A stretch of 21,067 bases of DNA from positions 1 through 21,067 of the forward strand of contig CAJTSD010000052.1 of NCBI GenBank assembly GCA_910578795.1. The letters are read 5' to 3'. The notes below the pieces were generated by a model, which was not told the DNA's origin, did no database searches, and was given only the letters and a program-made list of their open reading frames with translations. Below are positions 7,675 to 14,893 of the stretch, in pieces. Each line of letters starts with the position of its first letter. Positions within the stretch are counted from its first letter, which is position 1. The position numbers were made by a program, and so were the translations under genes. Source of the DNA: an uncultured Lachnospiraceae bacterium (lineage in GTDB: Bacteria > Bacillota > Clostridia > Lachnospirales > Lachnospiraceae).

Positions 7675-8520
7675 TTAAAAATAATCCTCCAAATACCCCT
7701 GCGCAATCCACTTATTCACAAGCGCCCCGCAGAAAAAAATATACATACAGAAATACAGCCAAATCATCACGATAATAATGGTCGTCAGACTTCCGTACAT
7801 TGAAAACCCGCCAAAATAATCCACATAAATTGAAAATCCAAACGAATACAGCGTCCAAAAAACAGACGTAAAAACCGCTCCCGGATAATGCTCCTTCCAT
7901 GTAAGTTCATTGTTCGGCAAAATACTGTACATCGTGCAGAACACAACGGAAATCATCGCTGCCACCAAAATATGGCGCAGCCCGCCTACTGCCTGCCAAA
8001 GCTCTGACGTAATCCCTCCGTCCCGAATCAGCCATTTGGCAATCGTATTTCCAAACACAAGCAGACCAATTGACAATAAAATAGCAATTAATAAAAACAA
8101 CGTATAAATTGCCGCCTTTAACCGCAGCAAAATATAATTGCGCGACTCATCAATCTCATAAATATGATTCAAGCCCCGTATCAGCGCAAGCACACCCTTT
8201 GACGCCGACCAAACAGCAACCACCGCAGAAACTGACAGAAGTGTCATATTATTGCCGTGATAACTGTCGATAATTCCCATAAGAAAGCTGTATACCCGTT
8301 CCGGAATAACTGCCTGCGAAATCGTAACCATATCTTTTTTTGCCATCGCGTCATGCGGGATTAAACCACTCACAATCATAATCATCGGAATAATGGAAAG
8401 AAATAAAAAGAACGCAGCCCCCGAGGCGTAGGTTGCGACCTCCGCCTCCTGAATGGATCTGCGTATGTCTTTTTGCAGTCTGTATATTTTTGAACAAAAG
8501 CTTACTTTATAAGTTCTCAT
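7675..8520 (-). CDS. YihY/BrkB family inner-membrane protein
   Basis: This 281-residue polytopic membrane protein belongs to the YihY/virulence factor BrkB family (PF03631). Visible family features are EVATYASGAAFFLFLSIIPM near residues 27-46 (quoted in part), the WSASKGVLALIRGLNHIYEI motif (~104-123, quoted in part) and about six hydrophobic segments. The C-terminus is short, ending in LEDYF. The biochemical function of the family is not established; the old ribonuclease BN name was a misassignment. The ATG at 8520 has a GGGGCGCAGG purine tract upstream, with weak Shine-Dalgarno likeness. It lies 31 bp after the SpoIID-like gene and is probably co-transcribed with it. Confidence 0.92.
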   Translation of the reverse strand: MRTYKVSFCSKIYRLQKDIRRSIQEAEVATYASGAAFFLFLSIIPMIMIVSGLIPHDAMAKKDMVTISQAVIPERVYSFLMGIIDSYHGNNMTLLSVSAVVAVWSASKGVLALIRGLNHIYEIDESRNYILLRLKAAIYTLFLLIAILLSIGLLVFGNTIAKWLIRDGGITSELWQAVGGLRHILVAAMISVVFCTMYSILPNNELTWKEHYPGAVFTSVFWTLYSFGFSIYVDYFGGFSMYGSLTTIIIVMIWLYFCMYIFFCGALVNKWIAQGYLEDYF

Positions 8521-8551
8521 AGCCTGCGCCCCTTTTTGTTCCGTGCACTTA

Positions 8552-10123
8552 TTATAAATCGTCCACGGACTTTATGGCTCCGTTATAATAATATGCCAGT
8601 ATTTCATAAGCTGTGAATCCTTGATTCGCCAAACACTTTGCACCGTTTTGCGACATGCCGCAGCCATGACCGAGTCCCGCGCCGTGTATCACGATTCCCT
8701 TCAAAGTATCCCCACTTTCCGCATTCTTATCATCACCGGTATTGCCATATCGTTTTTCGATGTAAAAATAAGCGCTGGCAAGCACATCTCCCATAGTATA
8801 CTGCGCGCCGTCCTTTTTGACAAGCGTATCGCCCGCCATGCCGAGCGCCTGCCGGATTGTGTGCTGTGTCTTCACACTAATCATAAAGTTCGGCGTCTTT
8901 ATCAGCAGCCCCGTCACAAGACCGCTCTTCTCACGATTTAAAATCCGGATATCCTCAATTATCCCCTCCTCTAAAAGCTTTTCCTTTGACAGGTATTGGG
9001 ACCGGATGCGCACCTTCTGCGGCTGAAGCTTTGAAAGGTCATATAAATGCTTTAAAAATTTCCTGCATGCCTCTCCTTCCAAACTTTTATCATACTGCCA
9101 TCGGTACCACGCCTCCCCAAACTCCGCATCCGACGGATTTCCATTGTCAATAAAATTCTGGTAGGCATCCTCCCCCTTGGCATTGTTTTTTGCAAACAGC
9201 TCCTCTCCGGTCTCAAACAAATATTCGTCTGCCAAAGTCTGTTGCTCGCTCCATACCCGCGCACCCCCGTTATATCCGCCTGATGTTGAATAATAAAAGC
9301 TCTCAATCACTTCACCCTCATATGTAAGGATCTCATTTTTTGTCTCATTGACTGCCAAAACCGCCTCCGCAGTTTCTTCTATGTTTTTGTATACCTGAAA
9401 CGAAGTGCTGTCGTCCACATTTGCCCGCCACTGCGGATACGCATAGCTCTTTTTGTGAAAATAAGTATAGGTACGGGCGCTGATTGCCTGTGCCTTTAGC
9501 GCCTCCGGCGGATAAGAAGACGGCATTTCGCTTGGCACGACACCATACAGATATTCTTCCACATTCAGTTCATTGACCAAAACAATTCCTTCACTTGTGT
9601 CATAACATTCCAATACGCCTCTGTACGAAACCGGCGCGTTTCGTTTTAAATTGACAACCCGGACTGTACCTTGGTTTTTTCCGGTAATTTTAACCGGTTC
9701 AGAAGCATTCGCAAAGCTCGATTTATCAAGCACATATTCCTCGCCTCCTGCACATTCCTTTACCGTTTCTCCATGCTCCACAATCAGCCCATTATCACAT
9801 ACGACCTTGAGTTCCCCATGATAGATTCCCTGAAACCCGTTTGTTTTGATTAAGACCCTGATTGTGTCGGAAAACGCGTCCGTTCTGCTGATTTCCTCTG
9901 TTTGCGCAGTCTCTCCTTCCTGCTCTTTAACTGCCTCTTTCGGCTTTACCGTATCGTCCTCTTCAACACGCTCCTGTTCTTTCTTATCCTGCGTCGAAAC
10001 ATTGCACCAATAAATTCCCGCTGCCAAAATCAACCACAGAAATACCGTTATCAGTTTTTTGAGTAAAATTTTTCCGCGTCTGTTTTCCTGAATCGCCTTA
10101 TACCTCCACACTGATGATTTCAT
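8552..10123 (-). CDS. SpoIID/LytB domain-containing membrane-anchored protein
   Basis: SpoIID-type proteins are lytic transglycosylases or amidase enhancers acting on peptidoglycan outside the membrane. Numbered from ATG 10123 (523 residues), a basic stretch and one membrane anchor (~21-38) are followed by an acidic, low-complexity linker (~45-80). The domain itself contains VPSEMPSSYPPEALKAQA (Glu199 matching the catalytic Glu of SpoIID), ARTY, DSTSFQVY, STSGG (279-283) and the C-terminal GHGCGMSQNGA (~485-495). No other sporulation gene is nearby, so a vegetative envelope role is as likely as a spore role. The start is doubtful: ATG 10123 directly follows a terminator-like hairpin and lacks a ribosome-binding site. 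ATG 10159 (535 residues) would put that hairpin inside the coding sequence. A GGAGG at 10103-10107 has only a non-standard ATT 9 nt downstream. Confidence 0.9.
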   Translation of the reverse strand: MKSSVWRYKAIQENRRGKILLKKLITVFLWLILAAGIYWCNVSTQDKKEQERVEEDDTVKPKEAVKEQEGETAQTEEISRTDAFSDTIRVLIKTNGFQGIYHGELKVVCDNGLIVEHGETVKECAGGEEYVLDKSSFANASEPVKITGKNQGTVRVVNLKRNAPVSYRGVLECYDTSEGIVLVNELNVEEYLYGVVPSEMPSSYPPEALKAQAISARTYTYFHKKSYAYPQWRANVDDSTSFQVYKNIEETAEAVLAVNETKNEILTYEGEVIESFYYSTSGGYNGGARVWSEQQTLADEYLFETGEELFAKNNAKGEDAYQNFIDNGNPSDAEFGEAWYRWQYDKSLEGEACRKFLKHLYDLSKLQPQKVRIRSQYLSKEKLLEEGIIEDIRILNREKSGLVTGLLIKTPNFMISVKTQHTIRQALGMAGDTLVKKDGAQYTMGDVLASAYFYIEKRYGNTGDDKNAESGDTLKGIVIHGAGLGHGCGMSQNGAKCLANQGFTAYEILAYYYNGAIKSVDDL

Positions 10124-10126
10124 ACG

Positions 10127-10154
10127 AAAAAGCAGCCCGCTAAGGCTGCTTTTT
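10127..10154 (-). terminator. Intrinsic terminator of the structured RNA, abutting the SpoIID-like gene start
   Basis: On the minus strand AAAAAGCAGCC and GGCTGCTTTTT form a perfect 11-bp stem with a 6-nt loop, ending in a run of five T. It lies immediately before the ATG at 10123. Because the A and T runs are symmetrical it could also work on the plus strand, but no plus-strand gene is present. Expression of the downstream SpoIID-like gene would need read-through or an unseen promoter. Confidence 0.75.
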
Positions 10155-10338
10155 GTCATTTGTATATCCCCAAAATGCCGGCTCCTGTATTTTGACTCCT
10201 AGCCAATGCTAGGTGGGCGACCGCAACCATCTCGCTGCCTTCCCCTGACCAAAATGGGGGGCTTGACATTAATCAGGCAATATAGGAATCCCGTTTAAAG
10301 TGATGTAGGTTCAAAATAGCAAGAGTTATCGCACATTT
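10127..10338 (-). ncRNA. Structured non-coding RNA gene, 6S RNA-like candidate
   Basis: This RNA fills most of the 367-bp gap between the kinase and SpoIID-like genes. It has its own promoter and ends at an intrinsic terminator, giving about 212 nt. The ends pair into a long closing stem: AAAUGU-CG-CUCUUG-UAUUUUGA (from 10338) with UCAAAAUA-CAGGAG-CG-GCAUUU (about 10195 to 10171), about 22 bp with small bulges. Inside is a large open region. Its 3' side holds a perfect hairpin CCUAGC-AUUG-GCUAGG. The apical arm has UUGCCU/AGGCAG and CCCC/GGGG pairs. A closing stem, open bubble with a small 3' hairpin, and apical arm is the architecture of 6S RNA, which mimics an open promoter and binds RNA polymerase. 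I do not recognise the primary sequence with certainty. It has no credible ORF and no riboswitch core I know. Confidence 0.55.
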
Positions 10339-10345
10339 CAGATTA

Positions 10346-10373
10346 ATTATAGTATACCCTATCACTGTCAAAA
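10346..10373 (-). promoter_or_regulatory. Promoter of the structured RNA gene
   Basis: A perfect -10 TATAAT (10346-10351, minus strand) is preceded by TTGACA (10366-10371) at 14 bp, shorter than ideal. Shifting the -35 to the overlapping TTTTGA (10368-10373) gives 16 bp. Transcription would begin near 10338, matching the 5' end of the predicted closing stem. Confidence 0.6.
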
Positions 10374-10490
10374 TATCAATATACAACACTTCCACATCTT
10401 TACTAATATTTGGATTTAAATTTTTGCAGTTTTACATATGGATATTTCCCGAAAAGACCGCATAAAATGCATTGCACGCTATTTGCACAA

Positions 10491-13067
10491 TTATTTTTCA
10501 TTTTTTATGTTATCTTCACATTCATTCTCATGTTCCTTTAAAAACGTTTCCGAAGGAACCATCAGCCCAAAGCAAAGCCTGACCTTAAACAAATCCCCGT
10601 CCACCGTAATCTCCATACTGCCGCCCATTAAATCCACAAGGCTTTTTGCAATCGAAAGTCCAAGTCCGTGACCTTCCGTATTTCTGGAACTGTCACCCCG
10701 GATAAACCGCTCCAAAAGCTCGTCGCCGTTAATATTCAACTGATACTTCGAAATGTTTCTGAAAATAATCGCGACAGTATCCTTTTCCTTCTCAAGGTTT
10801 ACATAAACTCTTGAGGACGGCTGCCCATATTTGCAGATATTGCTCATCAAGTTATCTACCACGCGCCACAGATGCCTGCCGTCCGCCGAGATATAAACCG
10901 CCTCCTCCGGCTTTTTCACAATCAGCTCTAATCCTGAAAGCGAAAGCTTTTCCTCAAATTCACCGACCGTCTGCGTCAAAAAGACACCTGCCTCAAGGAG
11001 CTCATTTCCAACCTCAAGGTTCCCTGTAGATGCTTTCGAAGCTTCCACCAAATCCTCAATCAGCTTCTTTAATTTCGAGGATTGCCGCTCCAACACGTCA
11101 AGATATTCCTCCGCCTTCTCATTGTGCAGCTCCTCTTTCTCCAACAAGTCAACGTAGTTGATAATTGATGTCAAGGGCGTCTTGATATCATGCGAAACGT
11201 TCGTAATCAGCTCTGTCTTAAAGCGCTCACTCTTCATGCGCTCGTCAACCGCCTTCGACAAACCGTCACTGATTTTATTCAGATTCTCACCATGCTCTTT
11301 ACAACTCCAAAACATTTTATCCGTCGGTACCTTATAGCTTAAATCCCCGTCCGCCATCTTTTTTGCCGCTTTTTGCAGCGTGTTTATATGAAGCACAAGG
11401 CACACCGCAGCCGCGCCCACCAAAACCGTTTCCACAAGCCAAAGGACAATATACACCTCAAACGCCTCTCCCAGCAGCAGAACAAACTCGATAAACGTCT
11501 TTACCAACAAAAGTAGCAGCAGCTTCCACAGCAGGCTGATATTGTGAAGCACCTTTAAGAACGCATTTTTAAAAACGCTCCATATTTTATAGCAAATCGA
11601 ATTGCGCCACCATTTCCCATACTTAATCCGCACACAGCAGCTCAGCACATACCACAGCGCAATCGCGCACATCAGAATCCCCGCACTGAGCGCAAGCGGA
11701 ATGAGCACCTCGATGGGGCTTCGAAGCTCCCTGCTTGTCATCAGCATATAGAAAATGCTCACCGGTATCATCTCCGCAAAAAATGCCGCAGCCGAGGCAA
11801 TCTCCAACGGCAGTCTGTCAAACCACGTGAGCACAATGCCGTCCCCGTCTTTGCGGTACCCGCAGGCATATACAAGGAACATAAATGACACAAGTGTCAC
11901 AATTGCAAACGAAACCGCCAAAATGCACGCATTTCTTCCATACAGATCAAACAAATCCGCCGTCCACGAAGCCGTATAATACCTGCTGTTTCGCGTGATC
12001 AGCGTGCTGCTGTCCGGTATCAGGGACGCAACCCAGTAAAACGCAGACGCATCTTCCTGTGCAACATGAAGTGTATAATTCTCATCAAGATAATACCCAG
12101 GCGCGGTATCTAAATCAATCAATGCCGATTGCGCAATCCGTCTGGAATCAATCAGTGTAAGCTCTGCCCCGTCAATTTCCCTGACATTGTCAAGCAGCAG
12201 CGTTCCCCACTGGTCGCAGCTTAAGAGAACCTTGTTCAATGCGGCAAAATCAACATACTGCTGCGTTTCGTCTCCCTTCAGAAAGCGGTCAGTCTTGTCC
12301 TCCACAGCCGTTGCATTCCATTCCTCCGCTGTCCCCTCAAAAACCCATTCATCATCTTCTTCATACACAACACCATACTCATTATTATAATAACTCAGCT
12401 TATACTTTCCCGCTTCAAAATCATAGACATAATGATATTCATTGATAAGCCCGAAATCATTTCCATAATATATCGTCACTTCCCGCACAGGATAATACTT
12501 TTCATCAGAGCGGTAATAAAAAATCCCCTGCTGCGTGTCAAAGCATACCGCATCTGCGTACTGGCTGCTCCAAACAATCCCATCCTGCTCCTCCAAATGC
12601 GACGAACTGCTCTGCAAGTCTGACAAATCGTCCCAGTCCCCGACATACCCATATGAACGCCCTTCCCGACCGCCGTTTAACAAATCCCTGATTTGATACA
12701 AAAAGACCTTATTTTTGTCCAATCCCTTGAAATCGTCGTCTGTCATATTCGTATCCATGTAAAGCGTTTTGTCCTGAAAATCCACCTTCGCAAGGTCATC
12801 CGTCTGAAAAATTCCGTACCGGAAGCCCTCCTCGGCAAGATATTTTTGATTATAATGATTTTTCATAATATTAAACGCGTCCAGCGAATACGCCGCATTG
12901 ACATTTCGGTATTCTTCCGCCAATATTTCGTCACGCGTCATGTTATAGTATCCGCACTCAATACCCGCAATGGTCAAATACCCAAACGCCGCCATACCGA
13001 TCGCACTGCCGATACATAAAATCCACGCAATCATCTTTGCAATGACCGAACCCCTGATTTTATTCAT
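10491..13067 (-). CDS. Large multi-pass sensor histidine kinase
   Basis: Numbered from ATG 13067 (858 residues), one N-terminal membrane segment (~7-34) is followed by a 340-residue extracytoplasmic region (~35-378) rich in Tyr, Asp and Glu that I do not recognise. About five further membrane segments follow (~379-402, 420-444, 452-478, 503-534, 537-561). The cytoplasmic part has a HAMP-like stretch (ADGDLSYKVP, ~572-581), the H-box VSHDIKTPLTSI with phospho-acceptor His626, the N-box NLMSNICKYG (~739-748) and the G-box GHGLGLS (799-805). It should phosphorylate the response regulator encoded 82 bp upstream. The ligand is unknown. An AGGAG lies 13 nt before this ATG and 1 nt before an in-frame ATG at 13079 (start MVIKM), the same arrangement as at rnfB; the exact start is uncertain. 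Confidence 0.93.
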   Translation of the reverse strand: MNKIRGSVIAKMIAWILCIGSAIGMAAFGYLTIAGIECGYYNMTRDEILAEEYRNVNAAYSLDAFNIMKNHYNQKYLAEEGFRYGIFQTDDLAKVDFQDKTLYMDTNMTDDDFKGLDKNKVFLYQIRDLLNGGREGRSYGYVGDWDDLSDLQSSSSHLEEQDGIVWSSQYADAVCFDTQQGIFYYRSDEKYYPVREVTIYYGNDFGLINEYHYVYDFEAGKYKLSYYNNEYGVVYEEDDEWVFEGTAEEWNATAVEDKTDRFLKGDETQQYVDFAALNKVLLSCDQWGTLLLDNVREIDGAELTLIDSRRIAQSALIDLDTAPGYYLDENYTLHVAQEDASAFYWVASLIPDSSTLITRNSRYYTASWTADLFDLYGRNACILAVSFAIVTLVSFMFLVYACGYRKDGDGIVLTWFDRLPLEIASAAAFFAEMIPVSIFYMLMTSRELRSPIEVLIPLALSAGILMCAIALWYVLSCCVRIKYGKWWRNSICYKIWSVFKNAFLKVLHNISLLWKLLLLLLVKTFIEFVLLLGEAFEVYIVLWLVETVLVGAAAVCLVLHINTLQKAAKKMADGDLSYKVPTDKMFWSCKEHGENLNKISDGLSKAVDERMKSERFKTELITNVSHDIKTPLTSIINYVDLLEKEELHNEKAEEYLDVLERQSSKLKKLIEDLVEASKASTGNLEVGNELLEAGVFLTQTVGEFEEKLSLSGLELIVKKPEEAVYISADGRHLWRVVDNLMSNICKYGQPSSRVYVNLEKEKDTVAIIFRNISKYQLNINGDELLERFIRGDSSRNTEGHGLGLSIAKSLVDLMGGSMEITVDGDLFKVRLCFGLMVPSETFLKEHENECEDNIKNEK

Positions 13068-13149
13068 TTTTATAACCATACTCCTTTCTGCAAGTATCAT
13101 GTGAATTAATTCACAATGTTTTCTCACTGTCCCTGTTTACCCGTTTTTG

Positions 13150-13842
13150 TCACGGAATGATTTTATATCCGCGTCCCCACACCGCCTTTAAATACCGCGG
13201 CTCCGCAGGGTTATATTCGAGCTTTTCCCGCAGATGCCTGATATGTACCGCCACCGTGTTCTCCGTACCGTACGGATTGTCATGCCACACGGCAGCATAA
13301 ATCTGCGAGGGCGAATACACCTTCCCCGGATTTTCCATCAAAAGCTTTAAAATGTCATACTCCGTCGGCGTCAGCGCCACAAGCTCCCCGTCCAAAGTCA
13401 CTTCCTTCGTGCTGTCGTCCAGTTCAATTCCGCCAATGACAAGCGTCTCCTCACCGCCCGCCTGCGCCGCACCGCCAAGCTGCATATACCGCCTAAGCTG
13501 CGACTTCACCCGCGCCTGCAGCTCCACCGGATTAAACGGCTTCGTCACGTAATCGTCCGCACCGATATTTAATCCTAACACCTTGTCCGTATCCTCGCTC
13601 TTTGCCGTCAGCATAATCACCGGCACATTGCTCTTTTCGCGCAGCTTTACCATCGCCGTAATCCCGTCCATCACCGGCATCATCACGTCCATCAGTACCA
13701 GGTGAATGTCCTTTTTCTCAATCAACGCAAGTGCCTCCTCACCGTTATACGCCTCGTATACCTTATAGCCCTCGCTTGTCAGATAAATTCTTAATGCCGA
13801 AACAATATCCCGTTCATCATCACATACTAGTATGTTGTACAT
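13150..13842 (-). CDS. OmpR/PhoB-family response regulator
   Basis: This is a 230-residue transcription factor with a CheY-like receiver (1-~115) and a winged-helix DNA-binding domain (~130-230). The acidic pocket is formed by Asp8-Asp9; the phospho-acceptor is Asp52 (LVLMDVMMPVMDG); the conserved Thr and Lys appear as MLTAKSED and VTKPF. The DNA-binding part shows the family pattern LTPTEYDILKLLMENPGKVYS and the C-terminal VHIRHLREKLE and VWGRGYK. Overall it resembles the VanR/PhoP-type regulators of Firmicutes. ATG at 13842 follows AGGGGATTAAG. It is the first gene of the two-component operon, transcribed from the promoter at 13890-13918, and direct repeats upstream suggest autoregulation. 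Confidence 0.96.
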   Translation of the reverse strand: MYNILVCDDERDIVSALRIYLTSEGYKVYEAYNGEEALALIEKKDIHLVLMDVMMPVMDGITAMVKLREKSNVPVIMLTAKSEDTDKVLGLNIGADDYVTKPFNPVELQARVKSQLRRYMQLGGAAQAGGEETLVIGGIELDDSTKEVTLDGELVALTPTEYDILKLLMENPGKVYSPSQIYAAVWHDNPYGTENTVAVHIRHLREKLEYNPAEPRYLKAVWGRGYKIIP

Positions 13843-13889
13843 CTTAATCCCCTGCTCCTCATCTTGTTGTATTTTGTAATTACTCTGTA

Positions 13890-13918
13890 AGTATAAACCA
13901 TTTTATTTTAAGTTCCAA
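13890..13918 (-). promoter_or_regulatory. Promoter of the response regulator/kinase operon
   Basis: On the minus strand TTGGAA (13913-13918) and TATACT (13890-13895) are 17 bp apart. Transcription would start near 13883, about 41 nt before the response-regulator ATG. Confidence 0.65.
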
Positions 13919-13929
13919 CTGGGAAAATG

Positions 13930-13947
13930 TTTAAGAATTGCTTAAGC
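13930..13947 (-). promoter_or_regulatory. Direct repeats upstream of the response regulator promoter, possible autoregulatory site
   Basis: Reading the minus strand, CTTAAGCAATT is followed at once by CTTAAACATTT, so CTTAA recurs with an 11-bp period, just upstream of the -35. OmpR/PhoB-type regulators bind tandem half-sites of about one helical turn; Bacillus PhoP boxes (TTAACA, ~5 bp, TTAACA) look similar. Binding by this regulator is inferred. Confidence 0.4.
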
Positions 13948-13957
13948 CAATCCTCAA

Positions 13958-14062
13958 ATCTGTTTAAATTGTAGAAAGCAGCTTAAAGAAGACGTCCCCA
14001 AAAGTATTACAAATACTTTCAGGGACGCCTTCTTTAAGCTGCTTTCTACAATTTAAACAGAT
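13958..14062 (-). repeat. 105-nt near-perfect long hairpin overlapping the rnfB stop codon
   Basis: Two 41-bp arms (13958-13998 and 14022-14062) are inverted copies differing at one position. An inner perfect 8-bp stem (AAAGTATT/AATACTTT, 14001-14019) with a 3-nt loop is separated from the arms by a 2x2 internal loop. The single difference (13992 against 14028) gives an A-C mismatch in plus-strand RNA but a G-U pair in minus-strand RNA, the direction of rnf transcription. The outer end of the right arm contains the last codons and TAA of rnfB. No clear T-run follows the full stem. It may act as the operon terminator or 3' stabiliser, or be an inverted duplication or small palindromic element; no target duplication is visible. 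Confidence 0.9.
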
Positions 14063-14859
14063 GACATTTCCATAATAATCTTCTTCGGGCACTTCTCCTT
14101 GCACGCGCCGCACCCCGTACACTTCGACTGGTCAATATGCGCATTAAAATCCGTCACAGTTATCGCTTCCGACGGGCATGCCTTCACACACAATCCGCAG
14201 CCGATACATCCCGTCTTACATGCCTTCATCGTAACAGGTCCCTTATCCTTTGAACTGCACGCTACCGCAACTTTTGCATCGTACGGAATCAGCTCAATCA
14301 GATTCTTCGGACACGCCGCAACACACTTTCCACACGCCTTGCATTTCTCCCTGTCAACCTTCGCAATCCCATCCACAATATGAATCGCGTCAAACGGACA
14401 AGCCTTGACACAGTTTCCATAGCCAAGACACCCGTGATTGCACGACTTCGCGCCGCCATCGGGCACATACTTCACCATGCCGCAGTCCTCGACGCCCGTG
14501 TATTCATAATTCTTCTGCGTCTTCTCACAATCACCAGCACATTGCACAAAAGCCGTCATCCGTACCGTTTCTCCTGCCTCAACACCCATGATTTCAGCAA
14601 TCAGACCACCAACCGTCTCACCGCCGACAGGGCAGGCATTCACTGCAGCCTCACCCTTTGCAATTGCGGCAGCAAGTCCCGAACAGCCCGGATAACCGCA
14701 GCCACCGCAATTATTTCCAGGAAGCACACCGAGCACCGCTTCCTCCCGCTCATCGACTTCCACCTTAAACACAATGCTTGCAATTCCAAGGAACATCCCT
14801 AAAATCAAACCGACCGCACCAACTACAATCAAAGCAGTCAAAATTGCTGAAATATTCAT
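14053..14859 (-). CDS. rnfB: Ferredoxin:NAD+ oxidoreductase (Rnf complex) subunit B
   Basis: RnfB is the iron-sulphur subunit that accepts electrons from reduced ferredoxin and passes them into the membrane part of Rnf. From ATG 14859 it has 268 residues: an N-terminal membrane anchor (~4-30), then the conserved NNCGGCGYPGC cluster site. Several ferredoxin-type sites follow: CNHGCLGYGNCVKACP, CKACGKCVAACP, CKTGCIGCGLCVKACP and CTGCGACKEKCP. This is more clusters than in enterobacterial RsxB, and typical of clostridial Rnf. An AGGAG lies 13 nt before this ATG and 1 nt before an in-frame ATG at 14871 (start MVIGM), so the start is uncertain by four codons. It is the last gene of the operon, and its stop is inside the long hairpin. 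Confidence 0.96.
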   Translation of the reverse strand: MNISAILTALIVVGAVGLILGMFLGIASIVFKVEVDEREEAVLGVLPGNNCGGCGYPGCSGLAAAIAKGEAAVNACPVGGETVGGLIAEIMGVEAGETVRMTAFVQCAGDCEKTQKNYEYTGVEDCGMVKYVPDGGAKSCNHGCLGYGNCVKACPFDAIHIVDGIAKVDREKCKACGKCVAACPKNLIELIPYDAKVAVACSSKDKGPVTMKACKTGCIGCGLCVKACPSEAITVTDFNAHIDQSKCTGCGACKEKCPKKIIMEMSSV

Positions 14860-14893
14860 ACCTATTACCATACTCCTTTCAAAGTCTGCACAC

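Noticed and set aside
10171..10338. Signal recognition particle RNA
   Set aside because: A CAGGGGAAGGCAGC stretch looks faintly like the SRP RNA loop, but the conserved GGUCAGGUCCGGAAGGAAGCAGC-type core is not present.
10160..10340. c-di-AMP, c-di-GMP, preQ1 or other riboswitch upstream of the SpoIID-like gene
   Set aside because: Cell-wall genes are often under c-di-AMP riboswitches, but I do not see the conserved core of any of these classes. The paired ends and promoter-terminator layout fit a stand-alone RNA better.
10376..10490. Terminator of the kinase gene
   Set aside because: Only a very short GCA/TGC hairpin near a TTTT is present. I see no convincing terminator or other feature in this stretch.
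13958..14062. Insertion sequence or classical MITE with target-site duplication
   Set aside because: The arms are long inverted repeats but the flanks show no direct duplication and there is no transposase. I keep it as a long hairpin of unknown origin.
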